A program made the translations under genes and the position numbers. Shown one piece after another: positions 8,107-17,365 of a stretch of 64,000 nt of DNA. Origin of the DNA: Roseateles violae. GTDB lineage: Bacteria; Pseudomonadota; Gammaproteobacteria; Burkholderiales; Burkholderiaceae_C. The DNA is taken from assembly GCF_030410485.1 (NCBI RefSeq), contig NZ_JAUHHC010000005.1, positions 496,001 through 560,000 on the forward strand, read 5' to 3'. The notes beneath the pieces are model-generated. The model was not told where the DNA came from and did not search any database. It saw only the letters and a list, made by a program, of their open reading frames with translations. Numbering within the stretch: the stretch's first letter is position 1; the number at the start of each line of letters is the position of its first letter.

Positions 8107-10992
8107 ATGCCCGCCGCGCAGCCGGATCCCGTCCTGCGCAACCTGGTGGCGACGCGCCGCCTGATGGCCTGGTTCCTGGCCCCGGTCTTCGTGCTGCTGC
8201 TGATCCTCAGCAGCCTGCAGTACCGGCAGCGCATGGCGGAGGTCGAGGCACAGCAGCAGCGCCTGGCCGAGCAGCATGCACAGGACCTGCAATTGCTGGC
8301 ACGCCCGGCGATGGACCATGTGCAGGACCTGCGCCGGCTGATGGAGGAGCTCTGGCTACAGCCGCCCGATCCGGGCCCGGCGCTGGCCGCCCAGCTGGCG
8401 CCGCGCGAGGTCGGCGGCCGCGCCGACGGCTGGGCCATCGCCGACCCGGCCGCCGGCCTGCGCTGGGGTCAGGTCTGGTGGGCGGAGCCGGACGGCCGGC
8501 CCTTCGATCCGCTCTGGCTGCGCCGCGCCGCCGCCTTCGTCAACCAGGCGCGCGTCGCCCATGCGCGCGCGCCCGGCTTCGAGGCGACCTGGTTCGCCGC
8601 CATGGATCTGAACAGCTCCTTCGGCTATCCCTGGATCGAGCCGGCGACGATTCTGCAGAGCATGGGCGTTGCCGCGCTTCGCGAGCTGGCGCCGCTGCGC
8701 GCCGCCGCAGCGGCCAGGACGCGCGCACGGCTGGCGGCCCAGCCACCGGCGATCGAGGACGCGGGCGCCTCGCACTGGGGCCCGCCCTATCGCAGCCAGC
8801 TGGCCGGCCATCTGGTCGTCTCGCATATGGCGCCGGTGCGTGTCGGCGCGCAGATCGTCGGCGAGGTCTCGCTGGACTTCCGCCTCGACGATCTGCAGGC
8901 GCGGCTGCGCGCCTGGGCCCTGCCGGGCGAGCGCGACTGGATCGTCGACGCCGCGCGCCAGGTGCTGGCCGATACCGAGCAGGGCCCGCCCGGCGAGCAG
9001 CAGGCGCTGACCGGCTGGGCCTCGCGGGCGCCGGATGGCCTGGCCGAGCCGCATCTGCGCGCGGCGCTGGACCAGGGGCCGCAAAGCGTCGGCGACTGGC
9101 TGCTGGTCGCTGCGACCCGGCCCGGCTCGCCCTGGACCTATGTCAGCGCGGTGCCGCGCGCCGAGCTGCGCGCGCGCATCCTGCCCAGCCTGCTGCCCAA
9201 CGCGGCGATCGCGCTGGCCCTGCTGCTGGGCCTGGTCGCCGCGCAATGGCTGCTGGCGCGCCACTTCGTGCAGCCGGCGATGCAGCTGCTGGCCTATCTG
9301 CGCGCGCTGTCGGCCGACCACCGGGCACCGGCGCCGCGGCTGGGGCGGCGCTGGCAGGTCTGGGTCGACAGCCTGGGCGCCACCTTCGCCCACCAGTTCC
9401 ATCTGCTGCAGCGCGAGCGCGGCAGCGAGGCGCGCAAATCGGCCATCCTCGACCATGCGCTGGAGGCGATGGTCTCCACCGACGCGGCCGGCCATATCGT
9501 CGAATTCAACCCGGCGGCCGAACAGATGTTCGAGCGCCGGCTGGACGAGGTGCGCGGCGCCGATGTCGCCGAGCTGCTGATTCCGCCGCGCTACCGCGCG
9601 CGCCATCGCGCCGGCCTCGAGCGCCTGGCCGCCGGCGCCGCGCCCAGCCTGCTCGGGCGGCGGCTGGAGATGCATGCGCTGCGCCGCGACGGCAGCGAGT
9701 TCGCCGTCGAGATGGTGCTGTGGCGCAGCGAGCTCGACGGCGAGACCAACTACACCGCCTCGCTGGTCGACGTGTCCGAGCGCCAGCAGGCGCGCCAGCA
9801 GATCGAGCGCCAGCGCGAGTCGCTGCGCCAGGCCGAGAAGCTGTCGGCCATGGGCAGCCTGCTGGCCGGCGTCGCGCACGAGCTGAACAATCCGCTGGCC
9901 ATCGTGATGGGCCGCGCCGGCCTGCTCGACGACAAGCTGCAGGGCAGCCCGCTGCAGGCCGATGCCCAGCGCATCCGCGAGGCGGCCGAGCGCTGCGGCC
10001 GCATCGTGCGCACCTTCCTCAATATGGCGCGGGCACGCGCGCCGCAGCGCGCGCCGGTGGCGCTGAACGATATCGTCCGCGCCGCCGCCGACATGCTGGC
10101 CTATACCTTGCGCAGCCACGGCATCGCGCTGGAGCTGCAGCTCGACCCGGACCTGCCGCCGCTGATGGGCGATGCCGACCAGCTGGGCCAGGTGCTGCTT
10201 AACCTGCTGATCAATGCCCAGCATGCGCTGGCCGAGAAGAGCGCCGGCGAGGAGCCGCGCCGCATCGTCGTCGCCACCGGCGTCGAGGCGCGCCGGCCCG
10301 GCGGGCGCGAGCCGCGGATCTGGCTGCGCGTGCAGGACAACGGCCCCGGCGTGCCGGCCGAGGTGCGCGACAAGCTGTTCGAGCCCTTCTTCACCACCAA
10401 GGACGAGGGCCTGGGCACCGGCCTGGGCCTGTCGGTCTCGCGCTCGCTGCTGCGCGAGCATGGCGGCGACCTGCATCTGGAGGGCGGCGAGCCGGGCCGC
10501 CGCGGCGCCAGCTTCCGCCTCAGCCTGCCGATCAGCGGCGTGCCCGAGCCGCAGGCCGACGACAGCGATGCCCAGCCGGCGGCCGAGCGGGCGCCGCTGC
10601 GCCTGCTGGTGGTCGACGACGAGGCCGAGCTGGCGGCGCTGATGCGCGAGGCGCTGGAGGGCGCCGGCTACGAGGTCGCAACCGCCGAGTCGGGCGCGGT
10701 CGCCCTGGCCCTGCTGCTGGAGGCGCGCTTCGACGCCATCATCAGCGATCTGCGCATGCCCGAGGTCGACGGCGCCGAGCTCTGGCGCGCGGTGCAGGCC
10801 CTGCATCCGGCGCTGGCGCGGCGCATGCTATTCGTCACCGGCGACATCCTGTCGCCGGCGGCCGCCGAATTCCTGCGCGACAGCGGCTGTCCGGCGCTGG
10901 AAAAACCATTCAAGCCGCAGGACCTGCTGGCCGCCGTGCGGCGGCTGCCGCTGTCCGCCCCGGAGGAGGATCACCACGATGCCCAGCGCTGA
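8107..10992 (+). CDS. Membrane hybrid sensor histidine kinase, first of two paralogues
   Basis: This 961-residue protein has a membrane segment near 19-37, a large sensor region with Trp-rich stretches, and a second membrane segment near 358-380. A PAS domain (about 440-560) and a HisKA dimerisation domain with H591 in VAHELNNP follow. The HATPase domain (about 650-815) has an N box (NLLINAQHAL), DNGPGVP and GTGLGLS. The C-terminal receiver has phospho-acceptor D881 (ISDLRMP) and a K in EKPFK. All catalytic positions are present. It starts at the base after the response-regulator stop and overlaps the next kinase by 14 bp. The signal sensed is unknown; no periplasmic family was recognised. 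Confidence 0.93.
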   Translation: MPAAQPDPVLRNLVATRRLMAWFLAPVFVLLLILSSLQYRQRMAEVEAQQQRLAEQHAQDLQLLARPAMDHVQDLRRLMEELWLQPPDPGPALAAQLAPREVGGRADGWAIADPAAGLRWGQVWWAEPDGRPFDPLWLRRAAAFVNQARVAHARAPGFEATWFAAMDLNSSFGYPWIEPATILQSMGVAALRELAPLRAAAAARTRARLAAQPPAIEDAGASHWGPPYRSQLAGHLVVSHMAPVRVGAQIVGEVSLDFRLDDLQARLRAWALPGERDWIVDAARQVLADTEQGPPGEQQALTGWASRAPDGLAEPHLRAALDQGPQSVGDWLLVAATRPGSPWTYVSAVPRAELRARILPSLLPNAAIALALLLGLVAAQWLLARHFVQPAMQLLAYLRALSADHRAPAPRLGRRWQVWVDSLGATFAHQFHLLQRERGSEARKSAILDHALEAMVSTDAAGHIVEFNPAAEQMFERRLDEVRGADVAELLIPPRYRARHRAGLERLAAGAAPSLLGRRLEMHALRRDGSEFAVEMVLWRSELDGETNYTASLVDVSERQQARQQIERQRESLRQAEKLSAMGSLLAGVAHELNNPLAIVMGRAGLLDDKLQGSPLQADAQRIREAAERCGRIVRTFLNMARARAPQRAPVALNDIVRAAADMLAYTLRSHGIALELQLDPDLPPLMGDADQLGQVLLNLLINAQHALAEKSAGEEPRRIVVATGVEARRPGGREPRIWLRVQDNGPGVPAEVRDKLFEPFFTTKDEGLGTGLGLSVSRSLLREHGGDLHLEGGEPGRRGASFRLSLPISGVPEPQADDSDAQPAAERAPLRLLVVDDEAELAALMREALEGAGYEVATAESGAVALALLLEARFDAIISDLRMPEVDGAELWRAVQALHPALARRMLFVTGDILSPAAAEFLRDSGCPALEKPFKPQDLLAAVRRLPLSAPEEDHHDAQR

Positions 10993-13762
10993 ATCGCCGT
11001 CCACCGAACTGCATGCCAGCGCGGCGGCAGCCATCGTGCGCCGCTACCGCCGCCTGCTGTGGCTGGTCAGCCTGCCGCTGTTCCTGCTGGTCGCCCTGCT
11101 GGCGCTGGGCCAGGGCCTGGCCGCGCATCGCAATGCGCTGGGCGGGCTCGAGCATGAGGCGGCCCGCCAGCGCGACGCGCTGCAGCAGCTGGCGCGCGAG
11201 GCCGAGCAGCATGTCGAGGACCTGCGCCGCTTCGCCGAGCGCGAGCTGATCACCGCGGCGCGCGCGCCCGACGCGATCCTGGCCGCCGCGCTGCAGGGCG
11301 GCCCCGGCCGCGGCTACACGCTGGACGAGTTGCCGCAGCTGCTGCAGCCGGGCCTGGCCCAGCTGCTGTGGCCGGCCGACGAGCGGCCCGACGAGGCGGT
11401 GCTCTGGCGGCTGCAGGCCTTTGCCGCGCTGGCCGAGCGTGCCCATGACCGCCATGCCGAGCTGGCCCGCTCCTACTACCTGGCCTGGCCGCAGCGCCAT
11501 GTGCTGCTCTATCCCTGGCTGCCCAGCAGCCAGCTGCTGCAGGGCCTGGGCGGCGGCGATCTGGCGACGGCGGTGCAGCGCTGGTACGAGCGGCCCGAGT
11601 TCGGCAGCGCCAGCGCCGGCAATCCCTCGCAGGGCGCCTTCTGGCACTGGGTGCCGGGCCAGGCCAGCGTCGTGCATGGCGCACCGGTCTATGCCGGCGA
11701 GCGCTTCCGCGGCCTGGTCGCGACCGAGCTGCGACTGCAAAGCCTGGCGCGTGCGGCGGCCAGCGAATCGCCGGCCTCCTGGTGGCTGATCGGCCCGCGC
11801 GGCGATGTGCTGGCGCGCGCCGGCGAGCTGGCGCAACATCCGGAGGAGGCGGTGCTGGCGAACGCCCGCGCGGCCGAGGGCCGCGGCATTGCCGCCGGGG
11901 GCCTGCGCGTCGTCGCGCTGCCGCTGCGCAGCGCGCCCTGGACACTGGTCGTCGCGCGCCCGGAGGCCGGCCTCCTGGCGCAGATCGTGCCGGAGCTGCT
12001 GCCCTATGCCTTGATCGGCGCCGGCCTGATGGGCCTGCTGCTGCTGGGCCAGTGGATGCTGCGCCACCGGGTGATCGAGCCGGTGCTGGCGGTGATGCGC
12101 TTTCTGTCCGAGCGCTCGCGCGACGAGGCGGCGGCGGAGCCGCGGCTGACGCCGCGCTGGCAGCCCTGGATCCGCGTGATCAGCGCCACCTTCGCCGCGC
12201 AGCGCGAGGCGCGCGAGCGCGAGCGCCGCAGCGAGGCGACCAAGTCGGCCATCGTCGACCATGCGCTGGCCGCCATCATCACCACCGACGAGCAGGGCCG
12301 CGTGGCCGAATGGAACCCGGCCGCGGCCGCGATGTTCGGCCTGGCGCGCGCGGCGGCGCTGGGCCGGCCGGTCGGCGAGCTGATCATCCCGGCGCGGCTG
12401 CGCGCCGCCCACGAGGCCGGCATGCTGCGCGCGCGCAGCAGCGGCGACATGCGCCTGGCCGGCCAGCGCCTGGAGATGAGCGGGCTGCGCAGCGACGGCA
12501 GCGAATTCCCGATCGAGATGGTGCTGGCGCGCACCGACGTCGACGGCAGCCACCATTTCACCGCCTTCATCAACGACATCAGCGCCAAGCGCCAGGCGCA
12601 GCAGGAGATCGAGCGCCAGCGCGAGGCGCTGCGCCAGAGCGAGAAGCTGACCGCGATGGGCAGCCTGCTGGCCGGCGTCGCGCACGAGCTGAACAACCCG
12701 CTGTCCATCGTGCTGGGTCGCGCGGCGCTGCTGGAGGGCAAGGCGGCCGGCGGCGGGCTTGCCGACGATGTGCGGCGCATCCGCGAGGCGGCCGAGCGCT
12801 GCGGCCGCATCGTGCGCACCTTTCTGAACATGGCGCGCGCCAAGCCGCAGACGCGCCAGGCGGTGCCGCTGAACGAGCTGGTGCGGGCGGCGGTCGAGCT
12901 GCTCGGCTATTCGCTGCGCTCGGGCGGCATCACGCTGGAGCTGGCGCTCGCGCCTGATCTGCCCGAGCTGCAGGCCGACCCCGATCGGCTGGGCCAGCTG
13001 GTGATGAATCTGATCGTCAATGCGCAGCAGGCGCTGTCGGCCCAGGCCGGCGAGCGGCGGCTGAGCATCGCCAGCGGGCTGGATCCCGACGGCCAGCGCC
13101 TGTGGCTGCGCGTGGCCGACAACGGCCCCGGCGTCGCGCCCGAGCTGCGCGAGCGCGTGTTCGCGCCCTTCTTCACCACCAAGGGCGACGGCGAGGCAAA
13201 CGGCGTCGACAACGGCGGCAGCAAGGGCACCGGCCTGGGCCTGGCCGTCGCGCGCAGCGTCGCGCGCGAGCATGGCGGCGAGCTGCAGCTGGAGGACACG
13301 GCCGGCGGCGCCAGCTTCCTGCTCAAGCTGCCGCTGGTGGCCGGCCCGCAGCCGGCCCAGGCGGCGCCGGCGCCGATCGCCGACGCGGCGCGGCGTCAGC
13401 TGCGCGTGCTGGTGGTCGACGACGAGACCGAACTGGCCGGCCTGCTGCGCGAGGCGCTGGAGGGCGCCGGCTTCGAGGTGGCGACGGCCGAATCGGGCCT
13501 GGTCGCGCTGGAACTGCTGGCCGAGGCGCGCTTCGACGCCATCGTCAGCGATCTGCGCATGCCCGGCATGGATGGCGCGGCGCTGTGGCGGGCGGTGCGC
13601 GAGCGCCAGCCGCTGCTGGCGACCCGGATGCTGATCATCACCGGCGACACCCTGAGCCCCGGTGCCACCGACTTCCTGCGCGAGGCCGGCTGCGCGCTGC
13701 TCGAAAAGCCCTTCGCACCTGCCGAGATGGTCGAGCGCGTGCGCGCGCTGACCGAGGCATGA
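10979..13762 (+). CDS. Membrane hybrid sensor histidine kinase, second of two paralogues
   Basis: This 927-residue protein copies the domain order of the preceding gene: membrane segments near 25-45 and 340-360, a long sensor region, PAS, HisKA with H569 (VAHELNNP), HATPase with DNGPGV and GTGLGLA, and a C-terminal receiver with D858 (VSDLRMP). The PAS-to-receiver half is close to the first kinase and the sensor half is much more diverged, as expected for a tandem duplication that split signal specificity. An insertion (about residues 737-747, Asn/Gly-rich) sits between the FFTTK and GTGLGL motifs. No HPt domain is seen in the operon, so the role of the fused receivers is open. Confidence 0.93.
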   Translation: MPSAESPSTELHASAAAAIVRRYRRLLWLVSLPLFLLVALLALGQGLAAHRNALGGLEHEAARQRDALQQLAREAEQHVEDLRRFAERELITAARAPDAILAAALQGGPGRGYTLDELPQLLQPGLAQLLWPADERPDEAVLWRLQAFAALAERAHDRHAELARSYYLAWPQRHVLLYPWLPSSQLLQGLGGGDLATAVQRWYERPEFGSASAGNPSQGAFWHWVPGQASVVHGAPVYAGERFRGLVATELRLQSLARAAASESPASWWLIGPRGDVLARAGELAQHPEEAVLANARAAEGRGIAAGGLRVVALPLRSAPWTLVVARPEAGLLAQIVPELLPYALIGAGLMGLLLLGQWMLRHRVIEPVLAVMRFLSERSRDEAAAEPRLTPRWQPWIRVISATFAAQREARERERRSEATKSAIVDHALAAIITTDEQGRVAEWNPAAAAMFGLARAAALGRPVGELIIPARLRAAHEAGMLRARSSGDMRLAGQRLEMSGLRSDGSEFPIEMVLARTDVDGSHHFTAFINDISAKRQAQQEIERQREALRQSEKLTAMGSLLAGVAHELNNPLSIVLGRAALLEGKAAGGGLADDVRRIREAAERCGRIVRTFLNMARAKPQTRQAVPLNELVRAAVELLGYSLRSGGITLELALAPDLPELQADPDRLGQLVMNLIVNAQQALSAQAGERRLSIASGLDPDGQRLWLRVADNGPGVAPELRERVFAPFFTTKGDGEANGVDNGGSKGTGLGLAVARSVAREHGGELQLEDTAGGASFLLKLPLVAGPQPAQAAPAPIADAARRQLRVLVVDDETELAGLLREALEGAGFEVATAESGLVALELLAEARFDAIVSDLRMPGMDGAALWRAVRERQPLLATRMLIITGDTLSPGATDFLREAGCALLEKPFAPAEMVERVRALTEA

Positions 13763-13783
13763 GGACCGGGCCGGCTCGGCTTC

Positions 13784-14221
13784 TCAGGCCGCCAGCGCCA
13801 GCTCCGGCTTGGCCGCATCCATCATCGTGCGGCTGATCAGGCCGTAGACGGCCAGCCAGGCGGCGCGGGTGTCGGCATCAAAGGCGTCGCCCAGGCCCTG
13901 CTCAAGGGTCTTGATCAGCGCCGCGCCGACCAGCGCGTAATGGGCGTCCTGCACGCCATAGCCGACATGGCGGGCACCCAGCTGGCGCAGCACCGGCAGC
14001 AGTTGCTCGGGCTGGTCCAGCAGGCGCATCGCGGCTCCCATCATCTGCATCAGTTGATGGCCCTGCTGCGCCATATCGCCGCGGAACAGGCGGCGCAGCG
14101 AGGGCGCGGCCTCGAACAGATGGCCGTAGAACAGCGCGGCGGCCGTATCGGCGATCGGCTCGACCAGGGCAAAGCTGCGGCGGACCAGGGCGACTTCTTG
14201 CGTGGAGATGACAGCGGACAT
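13784..14221 (-). CDS. Single-domain bacterial haemoglobin, Vitreoscilla type
   Basis: This 145-residue globin has proximal His at H85 (ARHVGYGV) and Phe at F46 (the CD1 position), close to the layout of Vitreoscilla haemoglobin, whose proximal His is also residue 85. Such proteins bind oxygen or detoxify nitric oxide in the cytoplasm; which applies here cannot be read from sequence. There is no attached flavin reductase domain. The ATG at 14221 has GAAGGAAG upstream; longer in-frame extensions lack a ribosome site. It converges with the kinase operon, 21 bp from its stop. No clear FNR or NO-regulator box was recognised upstream. Confidence 0.92.
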   Translation of the reverse strand: MSAVISTQEVALVRRSFALVEPIADTAAALFYGHLFEAAPSLRRLFRGDMAQQGHQLMQMMGAAMRLLDQPEQLLPVLRQLGARHVGYGVQDAHYALVGAALIKTLEQGLGDAFDADTRAAWLAVYGLISRTMMDAAKPELALAA

Positions 14222-14386
14222 GAAGCTTCCTTCTCGATTCGATGGGCGGCGCCACCGGGTGGCGGGCCTTGGCATCGAACTGTGAAGGCGTCCGGTATCA
14301 GGCTTGTTGCAGGCGGCGCGCGGCTTGGTTGCGTTTGTTGCGCGGGCCGGCAAGGCAGCCAGCAAGAAAAGAAAGCAGATGCCCGC

Positions 14387-14563
14387 TCAGGGTGCCAGCA
14401 CCAGCACGAGGGCGGCGGCCACGCTGACCAGGGCGACCGCCAGCACGAAGCTGCTCGCCTCGGGATCGCTGGAGCCCTCCTGCGGCAGCTGCCAGGGCAG
14501 CAGATGCAGGCCGGTCGGCAAGTGGTGATGAGCGGAGCGGTTCAGGCGCGTCAACAACTTCAT
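14387..14563 (-). CDS. 58-residue single-span membrane protein
   Basis: A short ORF of unknown family starts at ATG 14563 behind a good AGGAGAGGA ribosome site. The first 40 residues are polar and contain a His cluster (RSAHHHLP) and LLPWQLPQEGSS. The last 20 form a clean hydrophobic helix ending VLVLAP. Its strong ribosome site and a real membrane segment support it as coding despite its size. It lies between the haemoglobin and eipA, all on the minus strand with independent spacing. Confidence 0.6.
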   Translation of the reverse strand: MKLLTRLNRSAHHHLPTGLHLLPWQLPQEGSSDPEASSFVLAVALVSVAAALVLVLAP

Positions 14564-14690
14564 GGCGTCCTCTCCTGGAAACGGCCGGCGATTCCCTTGG
14601 CGGGTGTTTTCGCTGCAGTTTCGGGGCCAATTGTTGCGCGCCGCTTTCCACCTTGTATCAGCAGGGTTTCATTGGTGTCGCCGCGAACGC

Positions 14691-15290
14691 TCAGAAGGGG
14701 TTGTACGACTTCTCGGGCCGGTAGTGCAGATAGCCGATGCTCGCGCCGGCACGCAGGCCGACGCCCAGGCGGATCGGCGCCAAGGTGATGCCGTTCAGGC
14801 GCTGGTAGTTGATGCCGGCGCCACCGACGTAGTAGAAGCTGCCGTCGACGCCGGGGAAGCGCTGGTAGATCGCCGAGGCACGCGGCAGCTTGTAGACCAG
14901 GGTGAAGACCTTGGACGCATTGGCGCCGGCGTCGAAGCCGATCGAGGGGCCGGCCCAGAACACGGGGCTGGCGCCACCGTTCTTCATCATCAGCTGGCCC
15001 TCGCCATAGCGCAGACCCAGGGTCAGGGCGCCGCTGGCCTCCTGGCCCTTGATATAGGCGTTGGGCCGCCCCTGCTCCTTGAAGGCCTTCTCGATCACCT
15101 TGGCCAGGCCCTCGGTCGTGCTGCCGAAGAAATCGGTGGCCGCCTTCAGCACCGAGTCCTGGTCATAGGTGGCGTCATCGTTGTCGGCGGCCAGCGCCAT
15201 GCCGGCGGGCAGGCCGGCGCCCAGCAGGGCGCCGAGCCGGCCCAGCACCTGGCGGCGGTCGAGCGGGGAGCGGATGAAAGCGTTCGTCAT
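14691..15290 (-). CDS. DUF1134/EipA-family envelope protein
   Basis: This 199-residue exported protein has an N-terminal signal with paired arginines (LDRRQVLGRLG) and a likely cleavage after MALA near residue 35. The mature part matches DUF1134: a helix (VLKAATDFFGSTTEGLAKVIEKAF) followed by Gly-rich strands (GLRYGEGQL, GPSIGFDAGANASK, YYVGGAGINYQ). EipA of Brucella supports cell-envelope integrity; the same role here is inferred. It is transcribed alone, divergent from the 150-aa gene. Confidence 0.85.
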   Translation of the reverse strand: MTNAFIRSPLDRRQVLGRLGALLGAGLPAGMALAADNDDATYDQDSVLKAATDFFGSTTEGLAKVIEKAFKEQGRPNAYIKGQEASGALTLGLRYGEGQLMMKNGGASPVFWAGPSIGFDAGANASKVFTLVYKLPRASAIYQRFPGVDGSFYYVGGAGINYQRLNGITLAPIRLGVGLRAGASIGYLHYRPEKSYNPF

Positions 15291-15486
15291 TGTTCTTGTC
15301 GGGATTGGGGAGAACCCGAGCTTAACGAATGGACGGGCGCCCCGCAGCGGGTGGAAGCGGCAGCACGCTGTAGGACAAATGCCAGCGGCGTGATCTTTGT
15401 CGCAAGCCGTGCGCAGCTCGCCCGCCTACACTGGGCCGCGCTCGCGATAGAACACAAGACGACAAGCAAGCCCGCAGGAGGAGCCC

Positions 15487-15939
15487 TTGAGCACACAGGA
15501 CGATCTGCCCAAGCTGGCAATGGCGCTGGAGTACGCCGATCTGGCCGCGGCCCTTTATCTGGCCGGCGGCAGCGAGCACGCGGCCCGGCTGCTGGCCGCC
15601 GGTGCCGAGCAACTGCTGGGCGATCTGGCCCGGCTGCTGGGCGGGCATGTGGACGACGACGAGGTGCAGAGCCTGCTGACCCGCATCGCGCTGCGCTACC
15701 AGGCGCCGCTGATCGAGCCGCGCGGCCATGCGCAGGCGCGCCAGCAGCAGACGGCCGTGCAGCGCGCCGGCGAGCTGGCCGGCCTGCCCGGTGGCGAGGC
15801 ACGCCGCGCGACCGCGGCCTATCTGCGCGCCTGCTGGTTCATGCTGGAATCGATGGGACTGGAGGCGGTGATCCCGCTGCGCCTGCAGCGCGCGGTCGAC
15901 CACAGCACGATCTGCGCCTCGGCCGCCGCGCAGGCCTGA
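15487..15939 (+). CDS. Hypothetical helical cytoplasmic protein, TTG start
   Basis: This 150-residue protein of unknown family is Ala/Leu-rich and mainly helical (about residues 10-60 and 85-140), with no signal peptide or clear membrane segment. The start is TTG at 15487, set by an AGGAGG site 5 bp upstream. Both the optimal ribosome site and the C/G-ending codon pattern support it. The PilZ gene follows 25 bp after its stop, so the two may share a transcript. Confidence 0.7.
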   Translation: MSTQDDLPKLAMALEYADLAAALYLAGGSEHAARLLAAGAEQLLGDLARLLGGHVDDDEVQSLLTRIALRYQAPLIEPRGHAQARQQQTAVQRAGELAGLPGGEARRATAAYLRACWFMLESMGLEAVIPLRLQRAVDHSTICASAAAQA

Positions 15940-15964
15940 GGCAGGGAGCCGGTGCTCTGCTAGC

Positions 15965-16354
15965 ATGGTTCACAGCCACCGGGAGCCCGCCATCGAGACC
16001 GACCGCCGCCAGTTCAACCGCGTCGCCTTCGCGACCGGCGCCGAGCTGATCACCACGCAGGAGCGTCTGCAGGCGCAGGTGCTCGATCTGTCGCTGAAGG
16101 GCGCGCTGTTGCAGCTGCCCGCGGGCGCGCTGGTCGGTGCGGGCACGCCCTGCCTGCTGAAGCTGCTGCTGGCCGACCAGCAGACCGTGATCTCGATGGC
16201 CGGCGAGCTGGCCCATGTCGAGGGCGAGCGGGCCGGCATGCTGTGCCGCAGCATCGACATCGAGAGCATCACCCATCTGCGCCGCCTGGTCGAGATCAAT
16301 CTGGGCGACCACGCGCTGCTGGAGCGCGATCTGAAGGCGCTGATCGCCGGCTGA
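15965..16354 (+). CDS. PilZ-domain cyclic-di-GMP-binding protein
   Basis: This 129-residue single PilZ domain carries both c-di-GMP contacts of the family: RRQFNR at residues 14-19 and DLSLKG at 41-46. Such proteins transmit c-di-GMP levels to motility, adhesion or export machines; the partner here is unknown. It is followed by a hairpin shared with the convergent hydrolase gene. An EAL protein that could lower c-di-GMP is encoded at 34363-36621. Confidence 0.88.
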   Translation: MVHSHREPAIETDRRQFNRVAFATGAELITTQERLQAQVLDLSLKGALLQLPAGALVGAGTPCLLKLLLADQQTVISMAGELAHVEGERAGMLCRSIDIESITHLRRLVEINLGDHALLERDLKALIAG

Positions 16355-16374
16355 GGGGCCCCTGGGAGCCCCTC
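16353..16374. terminator. Hairpin between convergent genes
   Basis: GAGGGGC (16353-16359) and GCCCCTC (16368-16374) pair around an 8-base loop, followed by TTCTC. It lies between the PilZ and hydrolase stops and could end both transcripts. The T-run is weak. Confidence 0.5.
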
Positions 16375-16377
16375 TTC

Positions 16378-17226
16378 TCAGGAGAGGATGAACTCGCGCA
16401 GCACCGGGAAGGCCCGCTCGGGATCGTCCCGCCAGGCGCCATGGCCGACGCCCGGGAAGCTGACCAGGCGCGAGCATGGCGCCGGCAGCGCCGCCGCGAT
16501 CTCCTGCGCATCCTCCAGCGGGCAGACCGGATCGTCCTCGCCGGCCAGCACCAGCACCGGGCATTGCGCCCGCGCCAGGCCCGGCAGCAGGTTCAGGCCC
16601 TGCTTCTCGCCGGCGACGAAGTGCAGCAGGATCTCCTCGCGCACCAGGGTGCGCAGGCCGGCCTCGGGATCGCGCGGCTCGCGCGTGTTGTAGAGCTTGC
16701 GGCAGCCGGCCCAGTAGGCCGCCCAGCTGGCCGGCGTCGGGTCGCTCCAGAAGGCCTCGGCCAGCGCGCGCGCCAGCGGCCCGCCGAGCTTCTCGAACAT
16801 CGCCAGCTTGCGCTCCATGCCCATATGGTGCGAGGTGCTGGACAGGATCACCTTGGACGCATGGCCCGGATGGCGGGCGATGTAGCGCTGGGCGACAAAG
16901 CCGCCGAAGGACTGGCCCAGCACGATGGGCTTTGCGATGCCAAGCGCGTCGCAAAGCCGCACGATGTCGTCGGCCCAGATGTCCAAGGTCCATTCGCTGC
17001 TGGGCCGGGGGTCGCTGCGGCCGTGGCCGCGGTGGTCGTAGTAGACGATCTGGGCGATGTCGGCCAGCTGCGAGAAGGCCGGCTTGTAGGCCGAGTGGTC
17101 GAAGCCCGGCCCGCCGTGCATGCAGATCAGCGTCGGCTTCTCCCGCATCGTCGGCCCGTCGGGCACCAGGCCCGGGCCCTCGACGTCGACAAACAGGCGC
17201 ACGCCCTGGCCAATATCGATACGCAT
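16378..17226 (-). CDS. Alpha/beta-hydrolase, proline-iminopeptidase-like
   Basis: This 282-residue hydrolase has the oxyanion-hole motif HGGPG (37-41), nucleophile S106 in GQSFGG, the acid in GEDDP and the base in GVGHG. HGGPG is typical of the prolyl-aminopeptidase and related S33 enzymes, but the substrate cannot be assigned. The ATG at 17226 has AGGAAG upstream; the longer open frame is not supported. It is divergent from the LytS-type kinase operon. Confidence 0.85.
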   Translation of the reverse strand: MRIDIGQGVRLFVDVEGPGLVPDGPTMREKPTLICMHGGPGFDHSAYKPAFSQLADIAQIVYYDHRGHGRSDPRPSSEWTLDIWADDIVRLCDALGIAKPIVLGQSFGGFVAQRYIARHPGHASKVILSSTSHHMGMERKLAMFEKLGGPLARALAEAFWSDPTPASWAAYWAGCRKLYNTREPRDPEAGLRTLVREEILLHFVAGEKQGLNLLPGLARAQCPVLVLAGEDDPVCPLEDAQEIAAALPAPCSRLVSFPGVGHGAWRDDPERAFPVLREFILS

Positions 17227-17365
17227 CGCGGTCTTCCTTTCCTGATCATTCGCGCTTCGCTGGCCGCAGTATGCATGGCCGGGCCTGGGCGGCCGCCGGG
17301 CTGTTTCGTCCCGCCCTGGGCGATTTCGTCGCAAGCCTGTACGCGGCCGGGCCGGCGGCGACACA

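Noticed and set aside
14222..14386. FNR or nitric-oxide regulator site ahead of the haemoglobin gene
   Set aside because: No TTGAT-N4-ATCAA-like palindrome could be found.
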